A stretch of DNA of 64,000 nt from SURF-21 sp964462595 (GTDB taxonomy: Bacteria; Actinomycetota; Geothermincolia; Geothermincolales; RBG-13-55-18), in NCBI GenBank assembly GCA_964462595.1, contig CAYWXM010000046.1:45820-109819 (forward strand). The letters are read 5' to 3'. Both the position numbers and the translations under genes were made by a program. Numbering within the stretch: position 1 is the stretch's first letter; each line of letters opens with the position of its first letter. The notes beneath the pieces were generated by a model that did not search any database, was not told the origin of the DNA, and saw only the letters and a program-made list of their open reading frames with translations. Of this stretch, positions 33,085 through 40,858 are shown in pieces.

Positions 33085-33161
33085 CGGGGGTAACCACGGG
33101 GTTCAACTTGTGTTTATAATTACTGATGATAGGCGCAAACGGCGGAAAAGGGGATAGAAGA

Positions 33162-33740
33162 TTGTCGGGCGGAGGTTCGGGAGAGAAGACTCATCACGAG
33201 GACGGTGCCCTGGTGCGCCGGGCCAAGGAAGACCGCGAGGCCTTCGAAGCCCTTTACTTGAAGTACCTCAAGAAAGTCTACACTTACGTCTATTACCGAG
33301 TGGGCAACAAGGATGACGCAGAGGATATAACCGAGAGCGTTTTTCTCCATGCCCTCATCCATCTCGACCGTTACCAGGACCGCGGCATACCCTTCTCGGC
33401 CTGGCTGCTGCGCATCGCCCACAACCTGGTCGCCAACTGGCATCGCAACTCGAGGCGCCGCCGCTCCGTGGACCTTGATTCCGTGGGGCCGCTGCAGGAC
33501 AGCTCGCCAACGCCCGAGGAAGCCCTGGAGGGAGCCGAGGAAAGGAACGAGATACGCGCGCTCCTGGAAAGCATGCCCGAGGAACGCCAGCAGGCCCTCA
33601 TCCTGCGCTATGCCGAGGACATGAAGCATAAAGAGATCGGAGAGGTGATGGGAAAGAGCGCCGGAGCGGTAAAGGTGCTGATTCACCGCTCCCTGATAAG
33701 CCTGCACCGAGGCCTTTCCGAAAAGGAGGACGGGCAATGA
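33162..33740 (+). CDS. RNA polymerase sigma factor, ECF type
   Basis: A 192-residue group 4 sigma factor. Region 2 runs from ALVRRAKEDREAFEALY through DDAEDITESVFLHAL to FSAWLLRIAHNLVANWHR; region 4 is LLESMPEERQQALILRYAEDMKHKEIGEVMGKSAGAVKVLIHR. The TTG at 33162 has AGGGG eight bases upstream. An alternative ATG at 33126 begins only six bases after a perfect TATAAT (33115-33120), so a leaderless start there is also possible and would add 12 residues. The stop overlaps the next gene by 4 bp, the usual layout for a sigma/anti-sigma pair. Confidence 0.9.
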   Translation: MSGGGSGEKTHHEDGALVRRAKEDREAFEALYLKYLKKVYTYVYYRVGNKDDAEDITESVFLHALIHLDRYQDRGIPFSAWLLRIAHNLVANWHRNSRRRRSVDLDSVGPLQDSSPTPEEALEGAEERNEIRALLESMPEERQQALILRYAEDMKHKEIGEVMGKSAGAVKVLIHRSLISLHRGLSEKEDGQ

Positions 33741-34063
33741 AAGACAGGTGGACAAAGAAAAAGGAAGAGGGCAGGGAGAAAGCCGGAAGCAGGATGCACT
33801 ACCGGGACACCTTGAAGCAGCTCAAGGGATACCTGCGTCCCGTGGAGCCCGATCCCGATTTTTCCAGCCGCCTGGAAGAGATGTGCGAGAGCATGGGAGC
33901 ACTGGAGCTCTTCGTATGCGACCGCGACAGCGTGGAGGAAGGGGGCCACCGGGGTGTGATCATCGGGGGGGCCATATTTTCGGCGCTTCCCTTTGTGGGA
34001 GTAGCGGCATATGCTATAAGCAAACATCTGCTGCGGCGACGCGTAGTACCAATCGGCGCATAA
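33737..34063 (+). CDS. Single-pass membrane protein, possible anti-sigma factor
   Basis: A 108-residue protein coupled to the ECF sigma gene by an ATGA overlap. Residues 1-70 are charged and helical (HYRDTLKQLKGYLRPVEPDPDFSSRL), followed by one membrane helix (GVIIGGAIFSALPFVGVAAYAI) and a short basic tail. The position and topology fit an anti-sigma factor. However, it has no HxxxCxxC zinc motif and almost no extracytoplasmic domain, so how it would sense a signal is unclear. The function is inferred from context only. Confidence 0.5.
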   Translation: MKDRWTKKKEEGREKAGSRMHYRDTLKQLKGYLRPVEPDPDFSSRLEEMCESMGALELFVCDRDSVEEGGHRGVIIGGAIFSALPFVGVAAYAISKHLLRRRVVPIGA

Positions 34064-34086
34064 CGATCGAAGAACAGCGAGGAAGC

Positions 34087-34332
34087 ATGGACCGGGCAGA
34101 AGTATTCGAGTCGGTCAGGGCGGCGCTGGCGGAGGCGCTGGAGCTGCCGGTGAAGGACATCTCGGAGGATTCGCGCCTCGAGGGAGACCTGGAGGCCGAT
34201 TCCCTGGACCTGGTGGAGCTGCTCCTGGAGATGGAGCAGCGCTACGGGTTTAAAGTCTCGGACGAGGAAGCGGCGGAGATCGAGACCGTGGGGGACGCGG
34301 TAGATCTTATCCTGCGCAAGGCCGCCGCCTGA
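34087..34332 (+). CDS. acpP: Acyl carrier protein
   Basis: An 81-residue acidic four-helix protein. Ser39 in EADSLDLVEL is the phosphopantetheine attachment site, and the helix II motif LLLEMEQRYGFKVSDEEA is typical. The ATG at 34087 follows a GAGGAAGC site; reading further upstream in frame overlaps the previous gene. It is not next to other fatty-acid synthesis genes here but precedes two dehydratase-activase-related genes. Confidence 0.92.
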   Translation: MDRAEVFESVRAALAEALELPVKDISEDSRLEGDLEADSLDLVELLLEMEQRYGFKVSDEEAAEIETVGDAVDLILRKAAA

Positions 34333-34352
34333 GCCGATGAACAAGGTTTAAG

Positions 34353-35348
34353 ATGAAAGTTGGCATCCCGGGCGGGTTGCTCTATTACCGCTATGGAAGG
34401 CTGTGGAACTCCTTTCTGCAGGCCCTGGGAGCCGAGGTGGTCGAGTCCGGGGAAACCACCCGCTCCATACTCACATCGGGCGTGAGCAAGGCGGAAAACG
34501 AGAGTTGCCTGCCGGTCAAGGTCTTCTACGGGCACGTCCTGGCGCTGAAGGACAAGGTGGACGCCTTGTTCGTGCCGCGCCTGGTGAGCGTGAAAAAAAG
34601 GACGCATACCTGCCCCAAGATGTTGGGGCTCCCGGATATGGCGCGGGCGGCGGTCGGCAAGTACCCGCCGGTCATATCGCCTACTATAGATTTCCAGTCG
34701 GGGCTCTGGCATAATTACCGCGCCGTATATTCGCTGGGGCGTATCTTTTCCTCCAACCCGCTGCGCATCATCGGTGCGGGGATCAGGGCCTGGCACGAGC
34801 ACCGGCTCTATCTCGAGCGCCTGACCCTGGGCCTGGACCACAAGGGAGCCATGCGGGGCGAATCGGGCCGCCAGCTCTGCGAGGGCCGGGAACTGCGTAT
34901 CGGGGTCATCGGGCATCACTACAACGTGTACGATACCTTTACCACTATGTCCCTGCTCGAGCGGCTGGGATCGATGGGCGTCGACGTGGTGACCGCGGAA
35001 ATGGTGCCCGAGAAAATGCGCAAGGAGGAAGTGAAGCGACTGCCCAAGGACATCTACTGGAGCTACGAGCAGGAGGTTGCGGGGGCTATCCTGGCCTGCA
35101 CGAGGAGAAAACTGGTGGACGGCGTCATCTTCCTGATCTCCTTTCCCTGCGGCCCGGACTCCATTATCCGCGTTCTCTGCGAGCAGGAGAACAGGGCTGC
35201 GGGAGACGTCCCCATGCTCACGCTGGTCATGGACGAGCACACCGGCGAGGGAGGATTCCTCACGCGCATCGAGGCCTTCGTGGACATGTTGTGGCGCAAG
35301 AAGAACCGGGCCGGTGAGCCGGAGCTGCGGGAGGCGTTAGCGGTATGA
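34353..35348 (+). CDS. Acyl-CoA dehydratase activase-related protein (DUF2229-like)
   Basis: A 331-residue protein matching the DUF2229/CoA-protein-activase family by its opening KVGIPGGLLYYRYGRLWNSF and the cysteines in ENESCLPVKVFYGH, RTHTCPKMLG and SFPCGPDS. In other bacteria this domain is often part of large proteins that also contain a BadF/HgdC ATPase; no ATPase (Walker-like) domain is present here. The conserved cysteines suggest a bound Fe-S cluster. It overlaps the next gene by 4 bp. Substrate and role are unknown; 2-hydroxyacyl-CoA dehydratase chemistry is only a family analogy. Confidence 0.75.
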   Translation: MKVGIPGGLLYYRYGRLWNSFLQALGAEVVESGETTRSILTSGVSKAENESCLPVKVFYGHVLALKDKVDALFVPRLVSVKKRTHTCPKMLGLPDMARAAVGKYPPVISPTIDFQSGLWHNYRAVYSLGRIFSSNPLRIIGAGIRAWHEHRLYLERLTLGLDHKGAMRGESGRQLCEGRELRIGVIGHHYNVYDTFTTMSLLERLGSMGVDVVTAEMVPEKMRKEEVKRLPKDIYWSYEQEVAGAILACTRRKLVDGVIFLISFPCGPDSIIRVLCEQENRAAGDVPMLTLVMDEHTGEGGFLTRIEAFVDMLWRKKNRAGEPELREALAV

Positions 35349-36460
35349 AGATAAGCTGGCCGCATATGGGCAGCCTGGAATTCGTGATGGGCGGCATCTT
35401 CGAGGAGCTGGGACTGGACTACGTGTTGCCTCCCCCCAACTCGCAGCGCACCCTGGAGCTCGGGACCCGCTACGGGCCGGAGTTCGCCTGCTTCCCCCTC
35501 AAGACGACCCTGGGCAACTTCATAGAGGCCATCGAAAGCGGCGCGGACACGCTGATCATGGTGGCCGGCCGCGGCCCCTGCCGCTTCGGTTTCTACGCCG
35601 AGACGCAGCGCCGCATCCTGGAAGACGCCGGTTATGAGTTCGAGATGGTCCCCCTGGAGTTCGAGCCCGCGAGGATACCGGCGACCCTGCGCAGGCTGCA
35701 TCGTCTCAAGCAGGGGAAGTCCTGGATATCGCTCTTCCGGGCGATAAAGTTCGCCCTCAACAAGGCCTACCTCATCGACCGCCTGGAGCAGCAGGCACTG
35801 CACCAGCGTTACCTGGACCGCGACCGGGGAGCGACTACGGCGGCCATGAAAAAATGCTACGGCATGGTCTGGGACGTGGGTTCCTATGCCTCCCTTTCCA
35901 GGGCGGAGGAGGACGCCTTCGCGATTCTGCGCTCCGTCCCCCGCACCGAGCGGGAGGAGATAAAGATCGGCATCGTGGGGGAGTTCTACCTGGTGCTCGA
36001 GCCCTTCTTCAACCTCAACGTGGAGGAGCAGCTCGGCGAGCTCGGCGCATTCGTGGAGCGCAACATCTACCTCACCGACTGGCTGCGCCCTTCGGGGGAG
36101 AGGCCCATCCTCGGCTACCACGACCGCGAATCCGAACACGCGGCGCAGCCTTACCTTACCCATACGGTGGGTGGGGAGGGAATACACAGCATAGGTAACA
36201 CGGTCATCTTCAACCGCATCGGCTTCGACGGCGTGGTCCACCTCATGCCCTTCACATGCATGCCGGAGACCATAGCCAAGAGCATCCTACCCCTGGTGTC
36301 GAGCGACTTGGGGATACCCGTTATCTCGCTGGTCATAGACGAGATGACCGGCCATGCCGGCGTGGCCACGCGCCTGGAGGCCTTCACCGACCTGGCGCGC
36401 TTCCGGCGCCGGGCGACGGCTACCCCGGACATAGACCTCACCCTGCAGCCCGCCTTCTGA
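35345..36460 (+). CDS. Acyl-CoA dehydratase activase-related protein, second subunit (HgdB-like)
   Basis: A 371-residue protein related to COG3581-type CoA-protein activases and to 2-hydroxyacyl-CoA dehydratase D components. Conserved motifs: SWPHMGSLEF, PEFACFPLKTTLGN, VAGRGPCRFGFYAE, MPFTCMPETIAKS and ISLVIDEMTGHAG. Three cysteines in these motifs could hold an Fe-S cluster. The start overlaps the previous gene (ATGA), so the two are made together, probably as a complex. The same DEMTG/DEHTG motif near the C-terminus of both proteins suggests that they are distant paralogues. Confidence 0.75.
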   Translation: MKISWPHMGSLEFVMGGIFEELGLDYVLPPPNSQRTLELGTRYGPEFACFPLKTTLGNFIEAIESGADTLIMVAGRGPCRFGFYAETQRRILEDAGYEFEMVPLEFEPARIPATLRRLHRLKQGKSWISLFRAIKFALNKAYLIDRLEQQALHQRYLDRDRGATTAAMKKCYGMVWDVGSYASLSRAEEDAFAILRSVPRTEREEIKIGIVGEFYLVLEPFFNLNVEEQLGELGAFVERNIYLTDWLRPSGERPILGYHDRESEHAAQPYLTHTVGGEGIHSIGNTVIFNRIGFDGVVHLMPFTCMPETIAKSILPLVSSDLGIPVISLVIDEMTGHAGVATRLEAFTDLARFRRRATATPDIDLTLQPAF

Positions 36461-36483
36461 TGATTGGCCGCACCTGAACTTCC

Positions 36484-36512
36484 TTGACACCCGCCACTCT
36501 CGCCATTAACCT
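36484..36512 (+). promoter_or_regulatory. Promoter of the P-type ATPase gene
   Basis: TTGACA (36484-36489), 17-base spacer, TAACCT (36507-36512). Transcription would start about 75 bases before the gene. Confidence 0.6.
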
Positions 36513-36595
36513 CCATGTTTAACTGAGGTTTTACGGCTACGGCGCGGTCGGGTTGCCCGGGCGGTGAATACTACGCCACGATTGCGAGGTCGGCA

Positions 36596-39385
36596 ATGCG
36601 GGATATCGCGGACTTACATAGAGTAAATGTCGACGAGGTCTACCGGTTGCTGGAGTCATCACCTCAAGGACTGGGCGCGGATGAGGCCCGCAGGCGACTC
36701 GAGGAATACGGACCCAACGAGATATCCAAGGTAAAGGGCGTCCCGCTCTGGAAAAAGTTCGTATCCCACTTCACGCATTTCTTCGCCTTACTCCTCTGGG
36801 TCGGTGGCGTTCTCTCCTTCGTCGCTGACCAAGCCGCGCTGGGTTATGCCATCATCGGGGTTATCTTCGTTAACGCCATCTTCACCTTCGTTCAGGAATA
36901 CAAGGCGGAAAAAGCCACCGAGGCGCTGCAGAAACTGCTGCCCCCCATGGTCACGGTCATCCGGGACGGCGAGGAGACGGAGATAGAGGCCGTGCGCCTG
37001 GTGCCGGGCGATCTCATGATCCTCAGGGAAGGGGACCACATATCGGCGGACGCGCGCCTGATCAGCAGCGCGGAATTGCGCACCAACAACTCCGCCCTCA
37101 CCGGGGAATCGGAACCCGTGCGGCGCAGCGCCGCGCCGGTCCTAGAGGAGGATGTCGCGCTCACCGATAGGTTGAACCTGGTATTCACGGGCACCACGGT
37201 GGCCATCGGTTCCGGCCGGGCCGTGGCCTACGCAACCGGTATGAACACCGAGTTCGGGAAGATAGCCGCTATGACCCAGGCGGTGGAGGACGAGGAATCT
37301 CCCATCCAGCTGCAGATGAAGAGGATCACCAGGTTCGTGGCCGTCATCGCCCTGGGGCTGGGCGTTCTCTTCTTTCTCCTGGGCCAGTACGTGGTGAAAC
37401 TGCCTTTTGCGGACAACCTTATCTTCGCCATCGGCATCATCGTGGCCAACGTGCCGGAGGGATTGCTGCCCACGGTCACCCTCTCGCTGGCAATGGCCAC
37501 ACAGCGCATGGCCCGGCGCAACGCGCTGGTTAAGAAGCTCTCCAGCGTGGAGACCCTCGGTTCCACCACGGTTATCTGCACCGACAAGACCGGCACCCTG
37601 ACCCAGAACGAGATGACCGTGCGCAGCCTGTGGACGCCCTGGGTCGAGGTATCCGTTAGCGGCGTAGGTTATACCCCGGAGGGGGAATTCCTCTATGCGG
37701 GAAACGGAAGCAGTGGTAAGAAGAGGAAGCTTCCCGCGGAGGAAGTGAGAAAGCTGAGGACGGCGTTGAAAACGGCCGTGCTCTGCAACGGCTCGCGCCT
37801 CGTAGAGGGGGAGCAGAAAGGAACGTACAAGGTCATCGGAGACCCCACCGAGGGCGCCCTATTGGTGCTGGGAGAGAAGGGTGGTATGGGGCCAGCCGCC
37901 GCCGAGGCTGAGGTCAGGCGGATATCCGAGCTGCCCTTCGATTCCTCGCGCAAGATGATGAGCGTGGTATGCGAAGAAGCCGGCGCGATGATCGCATACT
38001 GCAAGGGTGCTCCCAACGTAGTCCTGGAGCGCTGTTCGCATATCATGACCGCTGAAGGCGCTAGGGAGATGCGGCCGGAGGATAGAGACCGCATCAAAGG
38101 GGTCAACGATCGCTACGCCCGCTCCGCCCTGCGCGTCCTGGCCCTGGCCTTCCGCGAGGTACCTCCGGAGCTGAAACGCTACGAAATCGACAATATAGAG
38201 ACGGACCTGGTCTTCGCCGGGCTCGCCGCCATGATGGACCCGCCGCGTCTCGAGGTAGAGGAGGCCATCGAGAAATGCCGCACTGCGGGGATCAGGGTGA
38301 TCATGATCACCGGGGATTACGGCCTCACCGCCGAATCGATCGCCAGGCGCATAGGGCTGGTCCAGGAGCAGGCCCGTATAATAACGGGCCCAGATCTTGA
38401 GAGCATGCCGGATGAGGAACTGGCCTCTCACCTGAAAGGCGAGGAAGTCCTCTTCGCGCGCGTCTCCCCGGAGCACAAGATGCGCATAGCCCAGGCACTC
38501 AAGGGCATGGGCGAGGTGGTGGCCATGACCGGCGACGGAGTCAACGATGCTCCCGCCCTCAAGGCCGCCGACATCGGCGTGGCCATGGGTATCACCGGAA
38601 CCGACGTGGCCCGTGAAGCGGCGGAGATGATCCTGGTGGACGATAACTTCGCCTCTATCGTGGCGGCGGTCGAGGAAGGCAGGGCCATCTTCGACAATAT
38701 CCGCAGGTTCATCACCTACATACTGGCGTCCAATATCCCCGAGATCGTGCCCTTCATCCTCTTCGTCATGTTCAAGATACCGCTGCCCCTGACCATCATC
38801 CAGATCCTTGCGGTGGACCTGGGCACGGACCTGTTGCCGGCCCTGGCCCTGGGCACGGAGAGGCCGGAGCCGGGCATCATGGCGCGCCCGCCACGCGCCA
38901 GGGAGGAAAAGCTCCTGAACATAAGGGTGCTGTTGCGCGCCTATGGTTTTCTGGGCCCGCTCGAGGCCCTGGTGAGCATGCTCGGCTACCTCTACATGTT
39001 CAACTGGAGATGGGGGGATGAACTGAGGGCTTTCTCGGAAGCTAATCCGCTCGTCTACGCCAAAGCGACGACCATGTCCCTGACCGCGATCATGATGACC
39101 CAGATAGGGAACGGGTTCGCGTGCCGGACAAACGTGGAATCGATCTTCAAAGTGGGCTTTCTCACCAACCGCCTCTACCTCCTGGGCATAGCTACCGAGC
39201 TCTCGCTGCAGGTGCTGATCGTATACGTGCCTTTTCTTAACAAAGCCTTCGAGACCGCGCCCATAGCCTGGGCGGACTGGCTTTTCCTGGTGCCCTTCAT
39301 ACCCATATGCCTGGTGGCGGACGAGATCCGCAAGCTCATACTGCGCAGCTACCTGAGGCGGCGTAAAACCGGCAGGGAGGGGTGA
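36596..39385 (+). CDS. P-type cation ATPase, type IIC (Na,K-ATPase-like)
   Basis: A 929-residue ATPase with about ten membrane helices. Phosphorylation site Asp330 (CTDKTGTLTQNEMTV), dephosphorylation loop TGES, hinge TGDGVNDAPALKAADIGVAMG. The membrane motifs follow animal Na,K-ATPase more than SERCA: ANVPEGLLPTVT in M4 (Glu288), ASNIPEIVPF in M5 (Ser712, Asn713, Glu716, matching Ser775/Asn776/Glu779) and DLGTDLLPA in M6 (Asp741, Asp745, matching Asp804/Asp808). Na+ export coupled to K+ uptake is therefore plausible, without a beta subunit gene nearby. Four TrkA-type genes follow on the same strand after a 136-bp gap. Ion specificity is inference. Confidence 0.85.
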   Translation: MRDIADLHRVNVDEVYRLLESSPQGLGADEARRRLEEYGPNEISKVKGVPLWKKFVSHFTHFFALLLWVGGVLSFVADQAALGYAIIGVIFVNAIFTFVQEYKAEKATEALQKLLPPMVTVIRDGEETEIEAVRLVPGDLMILREGDHISADARLISSAELRTNNSALTGESEPVRRSAAPVLEEDVALTDRLNLVFTGTTVAIGSGRAVAYATGMNTEFGKIAAMTQAVEDEESPIQLQMKRITRFVAVIALGLGVLFFLLGQYVVKLPFADNLIFAIGIIVANVPEGLLPTVTLSLAMATQRMARRNALVKKLSSVETLGSTTVICTDKTGTLTQNEMTVRSLWTPWVEVSVSGVGYTPEGEFLYAGNGSSGKKRKLPAEEVRKLRTALKTAVLCNGSRLVEGEQKGTYKVIGDPTEGALLVLGEKGGMGPAAAEAEVRRISELPFDSSRKMMSVVCEEAGAMIAYCKGAPNVVLERCSHIMTAEGAREMRPEDRDRIKGVNDRYARSALRVLALAFREVPPELKRYEIDNIETDLVFAGLAAMMDPPRLEVEEAIEKCRTAGIRVIMITGDYGLTAESIARRIGLVQEQARIITGPDLESMPDEELASHLKGEEVLFARVSPEHKMRIAQALKGMGEVVAMTGDGVNDAPALKAADIGVAMGITGTDVAREAAEMILVDDNFASIVAAVEEGRAIFDNIRRFITYILASNIPEIVPFILFVMFKIPLPLTIIQILAVDLGTDLLPALALGTERPEPGIMARPPRAREEKLLNIRVLLRAYGFLGPLEALVSMLGYLYMFNWRWGDELRAFSEANPLVYAKATTMSLTAIMMTQIGNGFACRTNVESIFKVGFLTNRLYLLGIATELSLQVLIVYVPFLNKAFETAPIAWADWLFLVPFIPICLVADEIRKLILRSYLRRRKTGREG

Positions 39386-39426
39386 TGGCGATAGGCTTGA
39401 TCTCCCTGGGGTTTGAAAGCTGTTGG

Positions 39427-39435
39427 TGCTACTAT
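39427..39435 (+). promoter_or_regulatory. Extended -10 promoter of the TrkA array
   Basis: TGC-TACTAT, an extended -10, lies about 85 bases before the first TrkA gene in the 136-bp gap after the P-type ATPase. It resembles the TGC-TATAAT elements of the tRNA genes. Confidence 0.4.
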
Positions 39436-39521
39436 CGTCTTAAGGAGCTGTGCGTCTATGGCGGGTGTGCTTATGAAGGAGTACTGGCGGAGATGTTTCC
39501 CACGACTTTGGGGGTGAGGAT

Positions 39522-40172
39522 ATGCACGTGGTCGTAGGCGGGTGCGGCAGGGTCGGCTCCTATCTGGCCTACATGCTCGAGCGTGAGGGCCATTCGGTGG
39601 CCATCATAGACAAGAATCCCGAGTCATTCGAAAAACTCTGGGAGGGGTTCTCGGGCAGGAAGATCAAGGGTATTGTTTTTGACCGCGACGCTCTCGTGGA
39701 GGCGGGGATCGAAAGGGCGGACGCGTTCGTCTCCGTGACCAGCGGCGATAACAGCAACATAGTAAGCGCGCGCCTGGCCAAGGAGCATTTCCGCGTTCCC
39801 AGGGTCATAACCCGCATTTACGACCCGCGCCGGGCGGAGATATACCGGCGCCTGAACATCCCCACCATCACCAGCGTAGCCTGGGCGGGGCACCGTATGC
39901 TCAGCTATATATCCCATGCCGAGCTGGAGAGCGTGTACCAGTTCGGGAACGGAGAGGTGGACCTCATACGGCTGGAGTTGCCGCCCCAGTTGGTGGGGAG
40001 GAGCGCGGCTGATCTCAACGTGCCCATGGAGGTGCAGGTGGTATGCGTGGTGCGCGGAGCCAGCGCACACCTGGCGACGCAGGGCACCACGCTAAAAGAA
40101 GGGGACATCCTGTGCATAGCGGTGGCGAAGGAAAGCCAGGGGAAGCTCGAGCGGCTCTTGGGGCTGAAGTGA
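39522..40172 (+). CDS. TrkA-type K+ regulatory protein (type A of a CeoB/CeoC-like pair)
   Basis: A 216-residue RCK protein: TrkA-N Rossmann domain with VVVGGCGRVGSYLAYMLERE and the acidic end IIDKN, then TrkA-C from about residue 140. The segment DRDALVEAGIERADAFVSVTSGDNSNI is a hallmark of one of the two TrkA types found as a pair in actinobacteria (ceoB/ceoC in M. tuberculosis). It binds NAD(H)/ATP and would gate a TrkH-type channel. GGGGGTGAGG precedes the ATG. A type B partner follows 10 bases downstream. Confidence 0.88.
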   Translation: MHVVVGGCGRVGSYLAYMLEREGHSVAIIDKNPESFEKLWEGFSGRKIKGIVFDRDALVEAGIERADAFVSVTSGDNSNIVSARLAKEHFRVPRVITRIYDPRRAEIYRRLNIPTITSVAWAGHRMLSYISHAELESVYQFGNGEVDLIRLELPPQLVGRSAADLNVPMEVQVVCVVRGASAHLATQGTTLKEGDILCIAVAKESQGKLERLLGLK

Positions 40173-40182
40173 GGGGATGAAC

Positions 40183-40845
40183 ATGCGCATCATAGTGCTG
40201 GGCGGAGGCATGGTCGGTCTCCACATGCTCGCCTCGCTGGGAGACGAACACCAGTTGATCGTGGTGGAGAAGCGCAGGGAAAGGGTGGAAGAGCTCAGGG
40301 AGAAGTCCCCGGGTGCTGATATCCTGCACGGTGACGCTTGCGAGCCGGCCGTGCTGGATGCCGCGAGGGCAGCCGGCGCCGACGTAGTCGCCGCTGTAAC
40401 CGGGGACGACGAGGACAACCTGGTTATTTCCTACCTGGCCAAGTTCGAATACGGAGTGCCACTGGTATTCGCCAGGGTCAACAACCCCAAGAACGAATGG
40501 TTGTTCACTTCCGAATGGGGAGTCGACGAGGCCGTCTGCAGCGCCTCCATAATCGTGCACCTGGTGCAGGAGGAGCTGACCTTGGGAGATATGGTCACCC
40601 TGCTCAAGCTGCGGCGCGAGAACCTGGTGGTGAAGGAGGTGCAACTGGAGGAGCAGACCCCTATAGTCGGCAAGCTGATAAGGGAAATCCCCCTCCCGCC
40701 CAGGACGCTCGTGGCCACGGTCCTGCGCGACCGCCACATACTCATACCCCGCGGCGATATGGCGCTTCTTGCCGGAGATAAGATACTTTTTATATCCGAG
40801 CCGGACAAGGCCGAGGAACTCGGAAAGCTGCTGGGGCTGGACTGA
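40183..40845 (+). CDS. TrkA-type K+ regulatory protein (type B)
   Basis: A 220-residue RCK protein: MRIIVLGGGMVGLHMLASLG, the segment GDACEPAVLDAARAAGADVVAAVTGDDEDN is split here as two halves of the Rossmann domain, then VFARVNNPKNEWLFTSEWGVDEAV and a TrkA-C domain with GDMVTLLKLRRENLVV. This is the second type of the actinobacterial TrkA pair. The ATG at 40183 is preferred over the one at 40177, because the GAGGGG site abuts the earlier codon and is correctly spaced from the later one. Confidence 0.88.
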   Translation: MRIIVLGGGMVGLHMLASLGDEHQLIVVEKRRERVEELREKSPGADILHGDACEPAVLDAARAAGADVVAAVTGDDEDNLVISYLAKFEYGVPLVFARVNNPKNEWLFTSEWGVDEAVCSASIIVHLVQEELTLGDMVTLLKLRRENLVVKEVQLEEQTPIVGKLIREIPLPPRTLVATVLRDRHILIPRGDMALLAGDKILFISEPDKAEELGKLLGLD

Positions 40846-40858
40846 AGACGGGGATGCC

